Translations under genes and position numbers: made by a program
Notes under the pieces: model-generated
The model's input: only the letters and a program-made list of their open reading frames with translations
What the model was told of the DNA's origin: nothing
Database searches by the model: none
Shown here: one piece after another, positions 47,576-59,722 of the stretch
How positions within the stretch are numbered: position 1 is the stretch's first letter
How the letters are laid out: every line of letters begins with the position of its first letter
Origin: Manihot esculenta
Taxonomy: Eukaryota; Streptophyta; Magnoliopsida; Malpighiales; Euphorbiaceae
Assembly (NCBI RefSeq): GCF_001659605.2
Contig: NC_035161.2
Span: 8,913,738-8,977,737, forward strand
DNA length: 64,000 nt
Direction: 5' to 3'

Positions 47576-48519
47576 CAGGGAGGGAATGAGAGGAAGTGCA
47601 ATTAATGAATGAATGAAAGAGTAATAAAATACAAGTGTGTGATTCCAATGCACATGGAATGCCACTAAATAAAGAAATCAAAGAAGCTGTAACTAGTTTA
47701 ATATAATATTTCTTTTGTATCTTCAAGGCTGAAGCGGTAGGGAAAAGGCGAGGGAGGAAACTAGTGGCGCAGGGTTGGCAGATTTATAGTCGAGCCAGAT
47801 AGAGAGAGAGGGGAGATGAATTGCAAAGGCCGAGAGAAGAGAGAGATGAAAAAGAGAGCCATTGAAAAGAATTAGGGATACGTCCATTTTCCACCGACGG
47901 GTGGACTCTTCATGACAATGAGCTGACGAGTCATGTCTTTCTAAAAACAATAATTAAATTCATATTTTTTTAAAATTAACCATTTTAAATTAATCATATT
48001 AAATTAAGTAAAGAGTGAGTTCAAAAATTATTCGAATCAATTTAGATCATACTGTTTCACAAACTTACTCCTTTAATTTTTATTCAGGCTATGCAATAAT
48101 TTCATTTTTAGAATGTCGGATTGCATTTTCTGAACATTTAACAATCAGATGGTGAATTAAGAAATTAATGCACATTTCCATTTTCATAAAAGGTTGAGAT
48201 GGAGGAAACGTGGGGAAGAAAGGAAAGGGAAAAACAAAAGGGTAATAGGTTTTGCATGTAAAGGTATGAATAAAAGCAAGATGATAGCACATGGCCTGCT
48301 GCCCTTATCGGATCCTACTCTTCCTTTCCTTTTTCCCCATATTGAATCTACCTCTTATGACAATGAATTTTGTTGGATGGTATTTCGAGGCAAGTGAGTT
48401 AAGACTATCTCTTATTTATCGTTGTAGATTGAGGATTTTTCTCAATTTTTGAGAGTTTTGTATCGATGGTACGACTATCCTATCCTTTTCGGATAAGCGC
48501 ATTCCACACTTTAGAGGGT

Positions 48520-48965
48520 GAGTAGTATTCAATTTAAATTGAAAAAATCGATCGAATCGAATTAATTTAAAATTTTGATTCAGTTTTTTATTTATTTCTA
48601 TTCGATTCGATTTTTAATTTTAAAAATTTCGGTTATTTTAGTTCGATTCGATTTTGATCAGAAAAAAAATCAAAAAAATCGAACCGATTAGAGATAATAA
48701 TATGTTATTTTCAATAATATAGTAAAATTAGATCATATTAAAATTAAAATATTTTAATTAAATTTTAAAATATTAAAAATAAAGTATAAAAAATAAAAAA
48801 AATTTATTAAAAATTTAAACCGATTAAATCGAATCGAACTGAATTATATCAATTCGATTCGACGTCTGATCAAAATTGATTCGGTTTATAAATACTAAAA
48901 TTTTAAATTTTAATTTATTCAATTTAATTCGATTTTAAACTGAACCGATGCTTTGTACTCACTTT
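48520..48965. repeat. AT-rich dispersed repeat, copy 2
   Basis: It runs from GAGTAGTATTCAATTTAAAT to TGAACCGATGCTTTGTACTC and appears in the orientation opposite to copies 1 and 4. It shares the TCGATTCGATT and TCGAACCGATTA blocks. Confidence 0.65.
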
Positions 48966-49884
48966 CTATTAAATGAGGTTATATATAGTTTTTAATAGTT
49001 TTAATTTTCGCATGTGATGATTTAAAGAAAGAGAGTTAATTTTATTTGAATGTGATTTTTTTTTCCTTTTTGTTAAAAAATTCACATGCATAATATTTCA
49101 AAAAATTCAAAAAATTTACATGCAGAGAGAAAGGTAAATTAAATATAACTCTCTTTATTTTTAGAAAAAAAATTTTAAATAGGAAGCTGAAGTTTTTATT
49201 GGTCACTAACTAAATAAATATTTCAATAATTTTTTTTTTATTAAATCTAATTATAGTTAAATTGCAATGAGTTTAATATAATTATATTAAAATTTAACTT
49301 GTTAATTTTATATTTTATTCCTATTAAATATAAATATTACAATTTTCTGAATATCTAAGTGTTTAATTGTTTCAGTACGTAACTGTAAATATCATGCATG
49401 TGAATTTTTTGAAGGCTATATTTAAACATACCTTTCTCCCCTGCATGCATGGGGTTTCTACTTTCATCAAAAAGTAGGAACTGTTATTCATTTGTAGCGT
49501 TGGAGAATTAATCAAGCGTGCTTCAAGGATAAACTACAGCCTTATTTTGAGAGTATGCGTCAACCTTCCTCTGTATAATATTAATTTTGGATTGTTTAAT
49601 TTTGTGGTTGAGATTAATGATCATCAAAGGTCAAATATTAATATCACATTTAATATCGAGTGATCATGGCTGGATTTCTGATATTCAAACTGAGGTGGAG
49701 TTCTATAAAAAGAGACAAATTCAAAGCCCATTATAGTCCATTAAACAGGCCGACTCATCAACACACAATTTAATCCGCGACTAAAATAAGCTGGATTAAC
49801 CGAGGAAGTCAGAAGGGAGTCTAACTCGTTTGATGTGACAGAGAAAGAGAGCAGATCCAGTTATATTGCGACTTTATTAGCACT

Positions 49885-49985
49885 AGCGTTGGAGAGAAAT
49901 TAAATAGCTGGCTGATAAGAATGGACATATAAATATGCTCGTACGTACGATTTTGCGTGACAAAAACAGATAATACTGTAGTATA
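49885..49985. repeat. diverged copy of the 44995-45085 repeat
   Basis: CGTTGGAGAGAAATTAAATA through CGTACGTACG to ACAGATAATACTGTAGTA parallels 44995-45085 in order and spacing. Identity is modest by eye. Confidence 0.4.
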
Positions 49986-50644
49986 ATGACAATCATTAAG
50001 GGTAAAAAAAATAAAAGATGAAAATACTATCCCTTCAAATCAAGTTTTTTCACACATAAAAACTCTTTTTTTTTTCTGAATTTATAACATCATCCAATTA
50101 TCTGAAATCATAATTTTATGAGGAATTTCAAACATTCCATTTTAGCAATGCGGGATTTGTAACGTAGTCTTTAATTAAAAAGAAAAAGTATAATTGGGAA
50201 AATGGTTTCCCCAAATATGATATTTCACCAGCTATTTAAAAAAAAAAAAAAAAAAAAATTGATGGAGATTGATAGAGTAGTATCGAAGAAAAGAGATGGA
50301 AATTCCGTAACTGACATTGAAAGAAGAGACCCAACTTACCTTTGGTACACGTAGGAATGACTCAGCATGGGACACCAACACAAGTCCCCACTTTTAGACC
50401 TTCAAAAGCTTTGCTTTCTATATGGAGATCTCAACCAATTCAATATTTCTTTATTATTATTTTTTTTTTTTAAAAAAAAGAAACCCTAATTTCACCAACC
50501 AACACATCTTGATGCAAAGCTTTGAGGTCCAGCCAAAAAAGAAGACCAGCCTTGGAGATCAAATTAGTTTGACTTCCTTTTCAGTGTTTTAGCCCTACTT
50601 TGTCCTCTATAAATATAATAATTATTTATGCCGACAACTCTCGT

Positions 50645-51075
50645 ACATTCTATTGGTTAAATTTAAAATTAAATTTAAAATAAATTTAAATTTAAAATTT
50701 TAATATTTATAAAAATAAATATTAAATTAATTTTATTAAAAATCAAATAGAATGAAACCGGTCTAATTCAATTCGATTAGATTGATTTAAATTTTTAATA
50801 AATTTTTTTATTTTTTATATTTTATTTTTAATATTTTAATTTTAATATGATTTAATCTCTCTGTACTATTTAAAATAATATATTATTATCACTAAATCGA
50901 TTCGATTTGATTTTTTTTATTTTTCTAATCAAATCGAATCGAACTGAAATAATCAAAATTTTTAAAATTAAAAACTGAACCAAACCAAAATAAATAAAAA
51001 ATCGAATCAAATTTTTAAATTAATTTAGTATGGTCAATTTTTTTAATTTGAATCCAATACTATTCGCCTCTAATT
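50645..51075. repeat. AT-rich dispersed repeat, copy 3
   Basis: It contains AAATCAAATAGAATGAAACCGG, CAATTCGATTAG and AATCGAATCGAACTGAAATAA blocks in the same order as copy 4, ending near ATCCAATACTATTCGCCTC. It is more decayed at its left end. Confidence 0.6.
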
Positions 51076-51744
51076 ATTATTTTTTTTATATTTAAGATAA
51101 AAGTGTTTTTTTTAATATAAAAAAGAGTTTAAACTGCTTTGAAATATACTATAAAATATTTATTTTAAATACAAAATTACTATAGAGTTAATGGCCTTCG
51201 TAATCATAAAAAATAAATTGAGTTTTCATTTGTAGAAATTCCCTAATTAATTTACAATTGATGGATTCATTTGTGAGATTTTCCTGCTGGTTAATCCTAT
51301 ATGGTATTATTTGGGTGGGCGGTTAGCAGAATCTTGATGATTGCTTAACCTAATGAATAAGCAAAGCAATCACACCCACATCTTTTCATTTGCACAAAGT
51401 ACCTAATTGCCACTTCATCAAATTAAGACACATGTCTTCCTATGTACCATTCATATATTACAAAAAGATTAAATATTTATTTTTTAATTATTCGTTTAAT
51501 CTTACTTGGATCTTGTAGCTGCCACTTTTTTATAATTGGAACAACTTCCTTAATCTTTTACTAGAGTTGCCTAAGCTCAATGGATTACTTAATTATCTGT
51601 TTTTAAATGAATGTGCATAACTTACAATCACTATCATTTAATCTCTGTAATCGGAGAGCCGAGCAAGAATGCTTTGTTTGGTTATCTCACTCTCAGTCTT
51701 TGCAAATACCCTGCAAGCTATAACTCACATTATTGCATAGGACT

Positions 51745-52210
51745 GAGTATTCGTTGATTCAGCAAAACCGAACTGAATAGATTAAAATCGAACTAAATAA
51801 ATCAAAAATTAAAATTTTAATATTTAGAAAAATCAAATCGAACCGATTTTGATTAGAAATTAAATCAAATTGAATTAATTTGATTCGATTTGATCAATTT
51901 TAATTTTTAATAATCTTTTATTTTTTATTTTTTATACTTTATTTTTAATATTTTAAAATTTATTTGAAATATTTTAACTTTAATATGATCTTATTTCTTA
52001 ATATTATTAAAAATAATACACTATTATCACTAATCGGTTTGATTTGATTTTTTTCAATTTTTTTTTATCAAAACTGAACGAACTAAAATAACTAAAATTT
52101 TTAAAATTAAAAATCAAACTAAATCGAAATGAATAAAAAATCAAACTGAATTTTTAAATTAATTCAATTCTATCGATTTTTTCGATTTAAACCGAATACT
52201 GCTCACTCTA
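51745..52210. repeat. AT-rich dispersed repeat, copy 4
   Basis: It runs from CTGAGTATTCGTTGATTCAG to TTTAAACCGAATACTGCTCAC. The ends are partly inverted (GAGTATTCG...CGAATACTGCTC), which supports a fold-back transposon interpretation. Confidence 0.65.
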
Positions 52211-53214
52211 TTATTACATGATATTAGTATTATATATATATATTTCAAGAAACATAAATTATATAACATATTTTGAATTCTGTCATATGCATATGCTTGG
52301 ATTATACATATAAATTTTTTATTTATATATAAAAAATAAGGTATCTAATTAAAAAAAATATCAAAATGTTTTTAATTTTTAAAAGAAGTTACAAGAAACA
52401 CAATGTAAAAGAAATTATAATGAACATGGTATGTCTAGTGGCAACCAACAAGTGTAATGGGAGTTGTTTATGGGTTAGGTAACTTAGGTTAGCTCATGAT
52501 AACGGTGGGCCAATGCAGGAAACTAACAAGAGACCCTACCCTACATTTAGTCCCACAACGTTCAATGCAGCTGAAAGTAGAGGTCATGAGTCGTTGAGAT
52601 TCTGAAAATTTCTATACATTGTATGTGTATTATTATTAATAATGATACATACCCAATGTGGATTTCAAGTGGTTCAACTACTATTCTTCGCTGTAAGTCT
52701 TTTTTCCAATTTTTAAAAGAAATCCGTTGCTAATACAAATATTATTCTTTTTTGGTATATTAATGTGTTGTAAAATAAATGAAGCATTCACTCTTTAAAA
52801 CACAATTGGATTTAATTCATTAACACCCCTATAAAATTTAAAAGGCCTATAATATATCAACTAAAACCTTAATTAAAGATTTAAACATTTTTAAGAGAAT
52901 CAATCTAATTCAAGTCGTATACGCATTCAAGATAAACACACTAAAAATTCAAAGGGTTATGATTTTAAGAATTTAGCCTCTCTAATTTAATATTAATTAT
53001 ACATTTTCTGGGTGGAATGAACTGTTTGACAAACTTTTGGAATAAATAATAATTTAACCATTAAATTTTAGCAAAAGTCATAAAGTAATATCTTCATTTT
53101 TAAATTACTCTAGATATTTATTATATTAGCAATATAATATTACTGTAATAAGATAAATTTATAGAAAACTTGTATATTTTGATATTATATTAGCAATATA
53201 ATATCTTCAAATGA

Positions 53215-55300
53215 CATACTTTTTCATACTCCCCTTGAGCAACAAATTCAGGTAGTTGCTCCATATACACATTTTCTTGGAGATCACCATGCAGAAAGGC
53301 ATTCTTGATATTGAGCTGGAGTAGAGACCAATGCTAAACAGATGAACAAGCGAACTGAGATAATTTTAGCCACAGGAGAGAAAGTGTCAAAATAGTCAAC
53401 TCCATAAGTTTATGTATATTCTTTCGCAACAAGAAGGGCATTCTTGATATTGAGTTGGTGTAGAGACCAATGCTAAGAAGCAGCTAAATAGATGAACAAG
53501 CGAACTGAGATAATTTTAACCACAGGAGAGAAAGTGTCAAAATAGTTAACTCCATAAATTTGTGCATATTGTTTCGCAACAAGAAGGGCCTTAAACCTCG
53601 CTATGGAACTATCTGGATTGACTTTGATGCAATAAGTCCACTAATTCCCAAGTATGATTTTCATCTAATGGCTTATTCTCCTCAAGCATGGCATTACTCT
53701 AGCCAGAATGGACCAGGGCCTCTTTAACTGTCTTAGATAAGAAAATGAAATCTAGAAAGGCAATTAAGAAAGTAATAGAAAGAGATAATTGATCATAAGA
53801 AAGAAAGTTAGCAACAGAACAAGTAGATTTACACTGTCGTTTACCTTTATAAAAACTAATGGAAAGGTCAAAATCACTCGGTGGTGGATTTTATGACGAA
53901 GAAGATGTAGGACATGTATCATTAGGTGTTGGTCTTTTAGAGTAAACTTGAACTACTGGTGGTTTAGCAAAAGGCTCTGTACTAGAAGACAAACTAGTGG
54001 AAGTCTCATTATCTAATGTGACCCTATACATGAGCCACTCATCTTCCTCCTCTTGACTAGTAGATGGCTGTGTTGCAGAGAAGAATGGAATTTTCTTAAA
54101 AAAGGCTACATCAATTGAAACTAAGTATTTGTTGAGGTCTGAAGAGTAACACGGTTATCCTTTCTAACGATGAGAATATTCCAAGAAGATACACTTCAAA
54201 GTCTTAGGATTAAGCTTAGTCAAATGAGATCAAACGTCCCAAACATAGCAACTGTTACAAAAAATACGTGGTTCCAATGGAAATAATAATTTATTAGAAA
54301 ACAATATTCCATATGGAAAATCTCTGTTTAGTACCGAGGAGGGCATACGATTAATGAGAAAATATACGATAAAGACAGTGTCAGCCTAGAATTACTTAAG
54401 AACTTGCATTTGAAATAACAGGGCACGAACAGTCTTTAGAAGATGCATATTCTTCCTTTCAGCAACCTTATTTTGAGCAGGTGTATCTATACATGACGAT
54501 TGATGAAGAATATAATATTGAGTCATATAAGTCTAAAATGAGCCTGACATGTATTCTTTAGCATTCTCTTCGTAAAATGTGCACGAAAGCATTAAATTGA
54601 GTCTTGATTTCAGCACAAAAAGTAAAAAAAAATGAGAAAAAACTCAGAATGATGCTTTATAAAATAAATCCAAGTCATTCTAGAAAACTCATCCACAAAA
54701 GTGATAAAATATCTTAACTCAGTCTTAGATCCAATAGGACAAGGCCCCCAAACATTTGAGTGAACTAATTCAAGAGCATATTCAGCATGTTAATTGACTC
54801 TAAGACTTAAAGAGCTTTGATGGTGTTTGACAAAATGGCATGACTCACATTCTACTGAAGATATATCCTGAAGTTGAGGGCATACCTTTTTCAAAACTAG
54901 TAATGAAGGATGTCCTAACTGATAATGTGCTTTGAGCAGAGAAACAACATTGAGCAGGCAACTGACTGAGGTACCCATTCATCCAGAATATAGAGGCCAC
55001 CAGATACATGTCCTTTACTAATAATCTACTTCGTCGTAAGATTTTGAAAAAGACAGTGATCAGGAAAGAATAAAACACAATAATTTAGGTTTTTGGTAAG
55101 TTTACTCACAGAGATTAAGTTAAAGGTAAGATTTAGTAAACTTAGTACAGAGGATAGGATAATAGAAGAAGCAGACTTAACAGCTCCAGAACTCTTAATA
55201 TTATATATTAACCCATCAGTTATAGTAACAGAAGCAGGGATATAAGGATTACTTGTCACATGATCTGTGGCACCAAAATCAATGACTCACTTGTGTGAGA
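53215..55300 (-). pseudogene. copia-B pol remnant
   Basis: Recognisable pieces include protease to pre-integrase (S-V-S-K-L-T-K-N-L-N near 55100), the zinc finger H-P-S...C-E-S-C, the integrase core start (V-H/S-D-V-W-G-P near 54745) and the RT block K-N-A-F-L-H-G-D-L near 53290. Stops and frameshifts are frequent. A segment of RT is tandemly duplicated (53298-53588). No functional product is possible. Confidence 0.85.
53298..53588 (-). repeat. tandem duplication within copia-B RT
   Basis: A block starting GGCATTCTTGATATTGAG at 53298 is repeated from 53437. The second block carries a short insertion (GAAGCAGCTAAAT) and a few substitutions. Each block is about 139-152 bp. Confidence 0.9.
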
Positions 55301-56010
55301 AGGAGATAAGATAAGTTTTACCTGACTTAGTATTAGCTGTTATTGGGATTGACCCTCTCAACAGATTCTAATACTAAGCATATTCTTCAACTGAGACGAG
55401 AACTATATTCTCATAGGAAGAGTTGGTTACAACAACATTAGTAGTTCTTCGATTTTTATTTGTAGTTTCTTGCAATTTTTAGTGACATGAGACTTATTAT
55501 CGTACGACATTTCAACCAATTCAAGCTAAAAAATTACTTCACAAAACCCTTCTTCTAATGATTCAAGATATAAAACCAGCCACAAAACAATGCACCTAAG
55601 ATTAAAAAGCTAAAACAACAGGCTTGAACTAGAAGAAAAGAACCTATACAATGCCTAACCAATAAAGGACCCTTCTGCACGAGCTCCGATGATCGGAGGA
55701 TGACTAGAAAATAATCGAAAATATGGTGGTGGCACTAAAAAAGAATATTAGAGGTTCACCGGAGGTCCCACGCGCTACACTCACCAGCGAGTGAAGGAGA
55801 AGCCAAAACAGAAATTCGGCGCATGAAGCTCACACGTTGCCCAGATGGTCACCAGATTTTAGGCATGGGCCGAAAACAGGGGCATGCTCCTCCCTTTGAT
55901 GGTGATAAGATCCAATGACTACCGGAAATAGTGACCCACGACTGGCATAAACTAAAACCCACAATTGGTAGAAGCCAAAGCACAAAAAATAGAGACATAA
56001 TCGAGCCTAA

Positions 56011-56023
56011 GGCTCTGATACCA
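56011..56023 (-). promoter_or_regulatory. copia-B primer-binding site
   Basis: TGGTATCAGAGCC on the minus strand, immediately next to the LTR end. Initiator methionine tRNA type. Confidence 0.85.
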
Positions 56024-56234
56024 TGTAATGAAATGGATTTGTAGAAAACTTATATATTTTCTCTATTGAACAAGGTACTTTATATACATATTACAAAATC
56101 TTATTAAGATAATAAATTACTCTTCTAAAAATCTTTTATAAATGAATTATCTCTTCTAAAAATCTTTTATAAATGAATTATCCCTATAATTTTATGATCT
56201 ATTCTAGTTATGTACCAATTATGTTTATACAACA
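56024..56234 (-). mobile_element. copia-B 5' LTR (211 bp)
   Basis: On the plus strand it runs TGTAATGAAATGG...TATACAACA, so TG...CA both ways. It contains a direct tandem repeat of about 34 bp (CTCTTCTAAAAATCTTTTAT at about 56112 and 56146). Only its first ~40 bp recur at the left end of the element. Confidence 0.8.
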
Positions 56235-56997
56235 ACTACAATTAAAAAGTCAAGGAATTTTATGTTAATTAGGCGAAGTGAGAAAATAATAAATTATTAC
56301 TTCTCCAATCAGAATGTTAATTCTTTTTTGAGTCGATTGCATTTTTCATATTTTATTCCCTTATCAAACTATCTATATCTAAATAGAGCAAATTTTCTTT
56401 GGTAAGAAGTTAAATGCTAAAACAACATCGGTTTCTAATTTAATTGGAAGAATTATTTTATTTTAACAATAAAACTTAAGAAATAAAAGAAGGATTAAAC
56501 TTGTATCTTTGGCAAAACTTCAAGAAGCAATTTATAATTTATTCTATATTTATTTTATTATATCCCATTTCAACTGACTTTGGAGATTACATTGTTGTGA
56601 ATTTTGATAACTTGACAGTGTATTTATTAGTACACCGTAATGCAATCAAGTTTTCTATTGAATTTCAATAGAAAATTTGACTGTACCATTACATTACAGC
56701 CGACTGCAAGTTCTTTTAAATTAAAAACAAATGGAGTATGAACATTGCTTTGTAGGATCAATAATCTCCAAGTTACTCTAGTCAATTAAAATTTTTTAAA
56801 AAAGAAGTTCCTTCACCCCCTTTGGAATAATTTTCATGGTAGAATTCATTTCAGTTCAATTCAATGGACAGTGCAATAATCAAGCATGATTACATTTGAG
56901 TCCCCCTTCAAATATTTGCTTTTCCTCCCAGGCAATATGGACATAAAGCAGCATTTAGTTGTTCATTTCATCCATTGTGCTTGTGACCTTTAATTAC
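56235..56997. other. AT-rich region between copia-B and ILL6 fragment
   Basis: No gene seen. The last part (about 56750-56997) would be the 3' UTR and downstream flank of the amidohydrolase gene. Confidence 0.5.
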
Positions 56998-57378
56998 TTA
57001 CTGTTCAACAGACTGTTGATGCTCATTCAGATAAGTCTCTGCAAGAGCTGTGTGTAATGCTGCTCCAACTGGAAGAACATCTTCATCAAGAAAGAAGTGA
57101 GGTGAGTGGGGGGAGTGAATTGAACCTAATTTTTCATTTCTAATTCCAATGCTGAGCATGATTCCAGGAATCACTTCTTGATAGAACGCGAAGTCCTCAC
57201 CAGCCATCAACTTCTCACCCATCTTCACATTCTCAGGACCAAGAAGAAGACTACCAATCCTCTGAACATGCGAATTCAAGCTTTCATCATTCAAAACTGC
57301 AGGATATGCTGGGTAGCCTTAATTTTCCATGTTAATGTATGCGGTACATCTGTGCACAGCTGCCTGGCCTTCAATAAC
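56998..57378 (-). pseudogene. IAA-amino acid hydrolase ILR1-like 6 type, 3'-terminal exon with a stop
   Basis: A splice acceptor (TAG) at 57379-57380 precedes V-I-E-G-Q-A-A-V-H-R-C. The segment is the C-terminal quarter of an M20-type amidohydrolase: G-P-E-N-V-K-M, A-G-E-D-F-A-F-Y-Q-E, H-S-P-H-F-F-L-D-E, and the end A-L-A-E-T-Y-L. The conserved C-terminal His of the metal site is kept. A TAA codon about 20 residues into the exon interrupts the frame. The family is about 430-480 residues long; only about 125 are here. No upstream exon follows to 64000; copia insertions fill that space. Such enzymes release auxin or jasmonate from amino-acid conjugates. It is a pseudogene, or a gene split by insertion with exons beyond the window. 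Confidence 0.85.
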
Positions 57379-57697
57379 CTACATACAGTTTCTATAGCAT
57401 TAGTTACACTAAAAACCATTCGACAGTAAAGCCACAGACTTGACAAATACTTAGTTATTGTCATTTAATATATATACAATCATTTTCTTTGGTTCTTGCA
57501 AAAACTCGTTTCATCCTGAATTCGACCTTGAAAAAGGTCAAGTATACGACATTTTGCTCAATTTCACATCTTTGGAATTCAACTTCTTTCTCAAAATGCA
57601 ATTTTTTATTCAAGACGATGCAGCTGACAACTCAAATCCTCCCTCCTTCACAACTTTGTCCCCTCACCCTCCCAAATACAAGCACTTTGAAGGTATA

Positions 57698-57997
57698 TGT
57701 TGAAGAATTTGCCTCAGCTACTACAAGAATAAGTCAAAACAACTTTGTTGTTTTTTCTCATTTTTTTTCTTATCTATTATTGTTAACTAAGTTGCATCAT
57801 GGAAACATGTTTGTTGATCATGGGATTATGTGCAATCTAGTTGCTTAATTCTAGATTCAAGTTGTTGAAATTTTTCTGTATTTAAACCTTACTTCAGTTT
57901 AATGAAATTGTTCAATCAGCAAATATTTCTTTTGTTCCTTCTTACTTTCATCTCTGTTTTTTCTTTAAAGTTATAGCTCAAATTATATTTCCCAGCA
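57698..57997 (+). mobile_element. probable copia-C 5' LTR
   Basis: It precedes a primer site and runs from TGTTGAAG to CCCAGCA. The right border is well placed by the primer site; the left border is a guess from the TG start, because the 3' LTR is not in the window. Confidence 0.5.
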
Positions 57998-58000
57998 AAG

Positions 58001-58012
58001 TGGTATCACAGC
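58001..58012 (+). promoter_or_regulatory. copia-C primer-binding site
   Basis: TGGTATCACAGC, the tRNA-iMet type site with one change, three bases after CAGCA. Confidence 0.75.
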
Positions 58013-58064
58013 AGTCTTCTTGAGAGACCTGTAATTGAAAAAGAAACAAATCTTTTTTTCTTCC

Positions 58065-59240
58065 ATGGATTCAAAAGCTCCTTTCACTGCACTTGCCCCA
58101 CCTGTCTTCAATGGTGAGGGTTATCATGTCTAGGCAGCAAGGATGGAGGTACATCCTCCACATATGGAGGCAAATGACCTCTGGGAAGCTATTGAGAAGG
58201 ACTACGAAGTTCCCCCTTGCTTGCAAATCCAACTATGGTGCAGATAAAAAATCACAAGGAGAAGAAAATAAGAAAGTCAAAGGCAAGAGCTACGTTACTT
58301 GCTGCTTTTTCACCAGAAATCTTTGTCAGGATTATGACAATGAAATCAACCTTTGAGACATGGAATTTTCTAAAGAAAGAATATGAAGGAGACGAAAGGA
58401 TCAAGGGAATGCATATTCTCAACTTGATAAGAGAATTTGAACTTTAGAAAATGAAGGATTCAAATACAGTCAAAGAGTATTCTAACAGATTACTCAACAT
58501 TGTCAACAAAGTAAGATTACTTGGCTCTGAATTTCCTGATTCTAGATTGGTTCAAAAAATTATTGTAACAACCTCTAAAAAGTTTGAAGCCACCATTTCC
58601 TCGCTGGAAAATACTAAAGATCTGTCAAATCTTAGTTTGACAAAATTATTAAATGCTTTGCATGCACAAGAACAGAGAAGACTTATGAGGTTTGAAGGGT
58701 CTGTTGAGGGTGCACCACCTGCAGAATTTCAATCAAATCAAGGCGACAAGGGAAAGAAGAAAAAGAAGAACAAGAAGGATAACTCAGGTTCTTATTCTCC
58801 TAGGATCAATGGGGAATCAAAATATGATTTTTCTCCTTGCAGGCATTGTGGAAAGAAAGGCCATCCACCATTCAAATGTTGGAGAAGGCCATATCAACAG
58901 TGTGAGAAATGTCAAAAGATGGGACATCGTCAAAAGATTTGCAAAACTTCCACTCAACAGAAAAATGTTGCACAGGTAGCTGATCAAGAAGAGGAGGAGC
59001 AACTCTTTTTAGCAACTTGTTTTACAACTAGCGTCTCAAGTGACAAGTGGCTTATTGATAGTGGTTGTACAAACCACATGACATTTGATCGTGATCTCTT
59101 TAAGGAGCTGGATACTTCAGTAATTTTCAAAGTACAAATTGGCAATAGAGATTATATTGCTGTTAAAGGCAAAGGCACTGTGGAAATTAGAAGTTCTTTA
59201 GGCACAAAACTAATAAAAAATATGTTTTTCGTACCTAATA
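58065..59240 (+). pseudogene. copia-C gag-protease remnant
   Basis: It starts M-D-S-K-A-P-F-T-A-L at 58065, then meets a TAG at about 58131, a frame change near 58200 and another TAG at 58446-58448. From 58451 it is open for about 265 codons. It has the UBN2-type Gag domain, a lysine-rich linker, two zinc knuckles (CRHCGKKGHPPFKC and CEKCQKMGHRQKIC) and the protease site W-L-I-D-S-G-C-T-N-H near 59050. It stops being copia at about 59240-59248, where the TRIM element begins. Integrase and RT of this element are not seen. Confidence 0.87.
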
Positions 59241-59722
59241 TGAAACAGTCCGACCCAAACTGGCCCAAATAACTTTTGGACCCACTTTCCACTTAGCCCA
59301 AAATGGTTAACCCAACTTATTTAGTAGTTTCGTGCTAGCTACTATATACAATCCAATTTTCCGTCATCTTCCGATGTGGGACGGCTTCCGCACTGGAAGC
59401 AGGCAGCTGGCCGTTACACTCGGTCCTGCTAAATTTGCGACGTCCTCGTCGCAACTGAATCGAATACAATTGCTAACCAGGACCGGACCCTCGGGTATTG
59501 TGGTTCGCTAGTACTTTGAGCGGCTCCACCTCGTCTCTCACGGGTAGCCCTTTCCTCGCAGGCCCACTAGCTCCGCACAATTTGTCTGATCCAACCAAGC
59601 TCTTATACCAATTGAAAGAGCCCGACCCAAACTGGGCCAAATAACTTTTGGACCGACTTTCCACTTAACCCAAAATGGTTAACCTAAGTTATTTAGTAGT
59701 TTCGTGCTAACTATTATATACT
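59241..59722 (-). mobile_element. TRIM element (terminal-repeat retrotransposon in miniature)
   Basis: Two direct repeats of about 110 bp (59241-59350 and 59613-59722) share GACCCAAACTGG, CAAATAACTTTTGGAC and AGTTTCGTGCTA. Between them lies a non-coding 262-bp interior. On the minus strand the right repeat is followed by TTGGTATAAGAGC (about 59598-59610), a tRNA-Met-like primer site, and the left repeat is preceded by a purine-rich stretch. The internal GTCCCACATCGGAAGATG is typical of plant TRIMs. The left border is uncertain by a few bases because TGAAACAG could also belong to copia-C. Confidence 0.85.

Larger units (their letters stand above)
47580..53140. other. long AT-rich intergenic region with repeats, no gene seen
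   Basis: It holds three copies of the AT-rich repeat family, a decayed repeat near 49885-49985, a poly-A run at about 50240-50260 and many A/T runs. No supported coding sequence or RNA gene was found. Short frames at 47723-47950 and 48089-48397 lack any supporting feature. Confidence 0.6.
53145..56234 (-). mobile_element. copia-B, decayed Ty1/copia element
   Basis: On the minus strand: 5' LTR (56234-56024), primer site, protease remnant near 55270-55030, pre-integrase zinc finger near 54980-54830 (YQLGHPS...CESCHF), integrase core, RT remnant near 53600-53215, and a short LTR remnant at 53145-53185 matching the first 40 bp of the right LTR. RNase H and much of gag and RT are missing. It is about 3.1 kb against the usual 5 kb. 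Confidence 0.85.

Noticed and set aside
47723..47950. 75-residue frame upstream of the HIPP9-type gene
   Set aside because: Low-complexity Ser/Leu composition from GA-rich DNA; no supporting signals.
57458..57848. Open frames of 81 and 119 codons before copia-C
   Set aside because: They overlap the presumed LTR and have no recognisable protein features; the two frames also contradict each other.
59241..59722. Cassandra-type TRIM containing 5S rRNA promoter sequence
   Set aside because: I looked for 5S rRNA box A/C-like sequence in the terminal repeats and saw none, so a generic TRIM call is kept.
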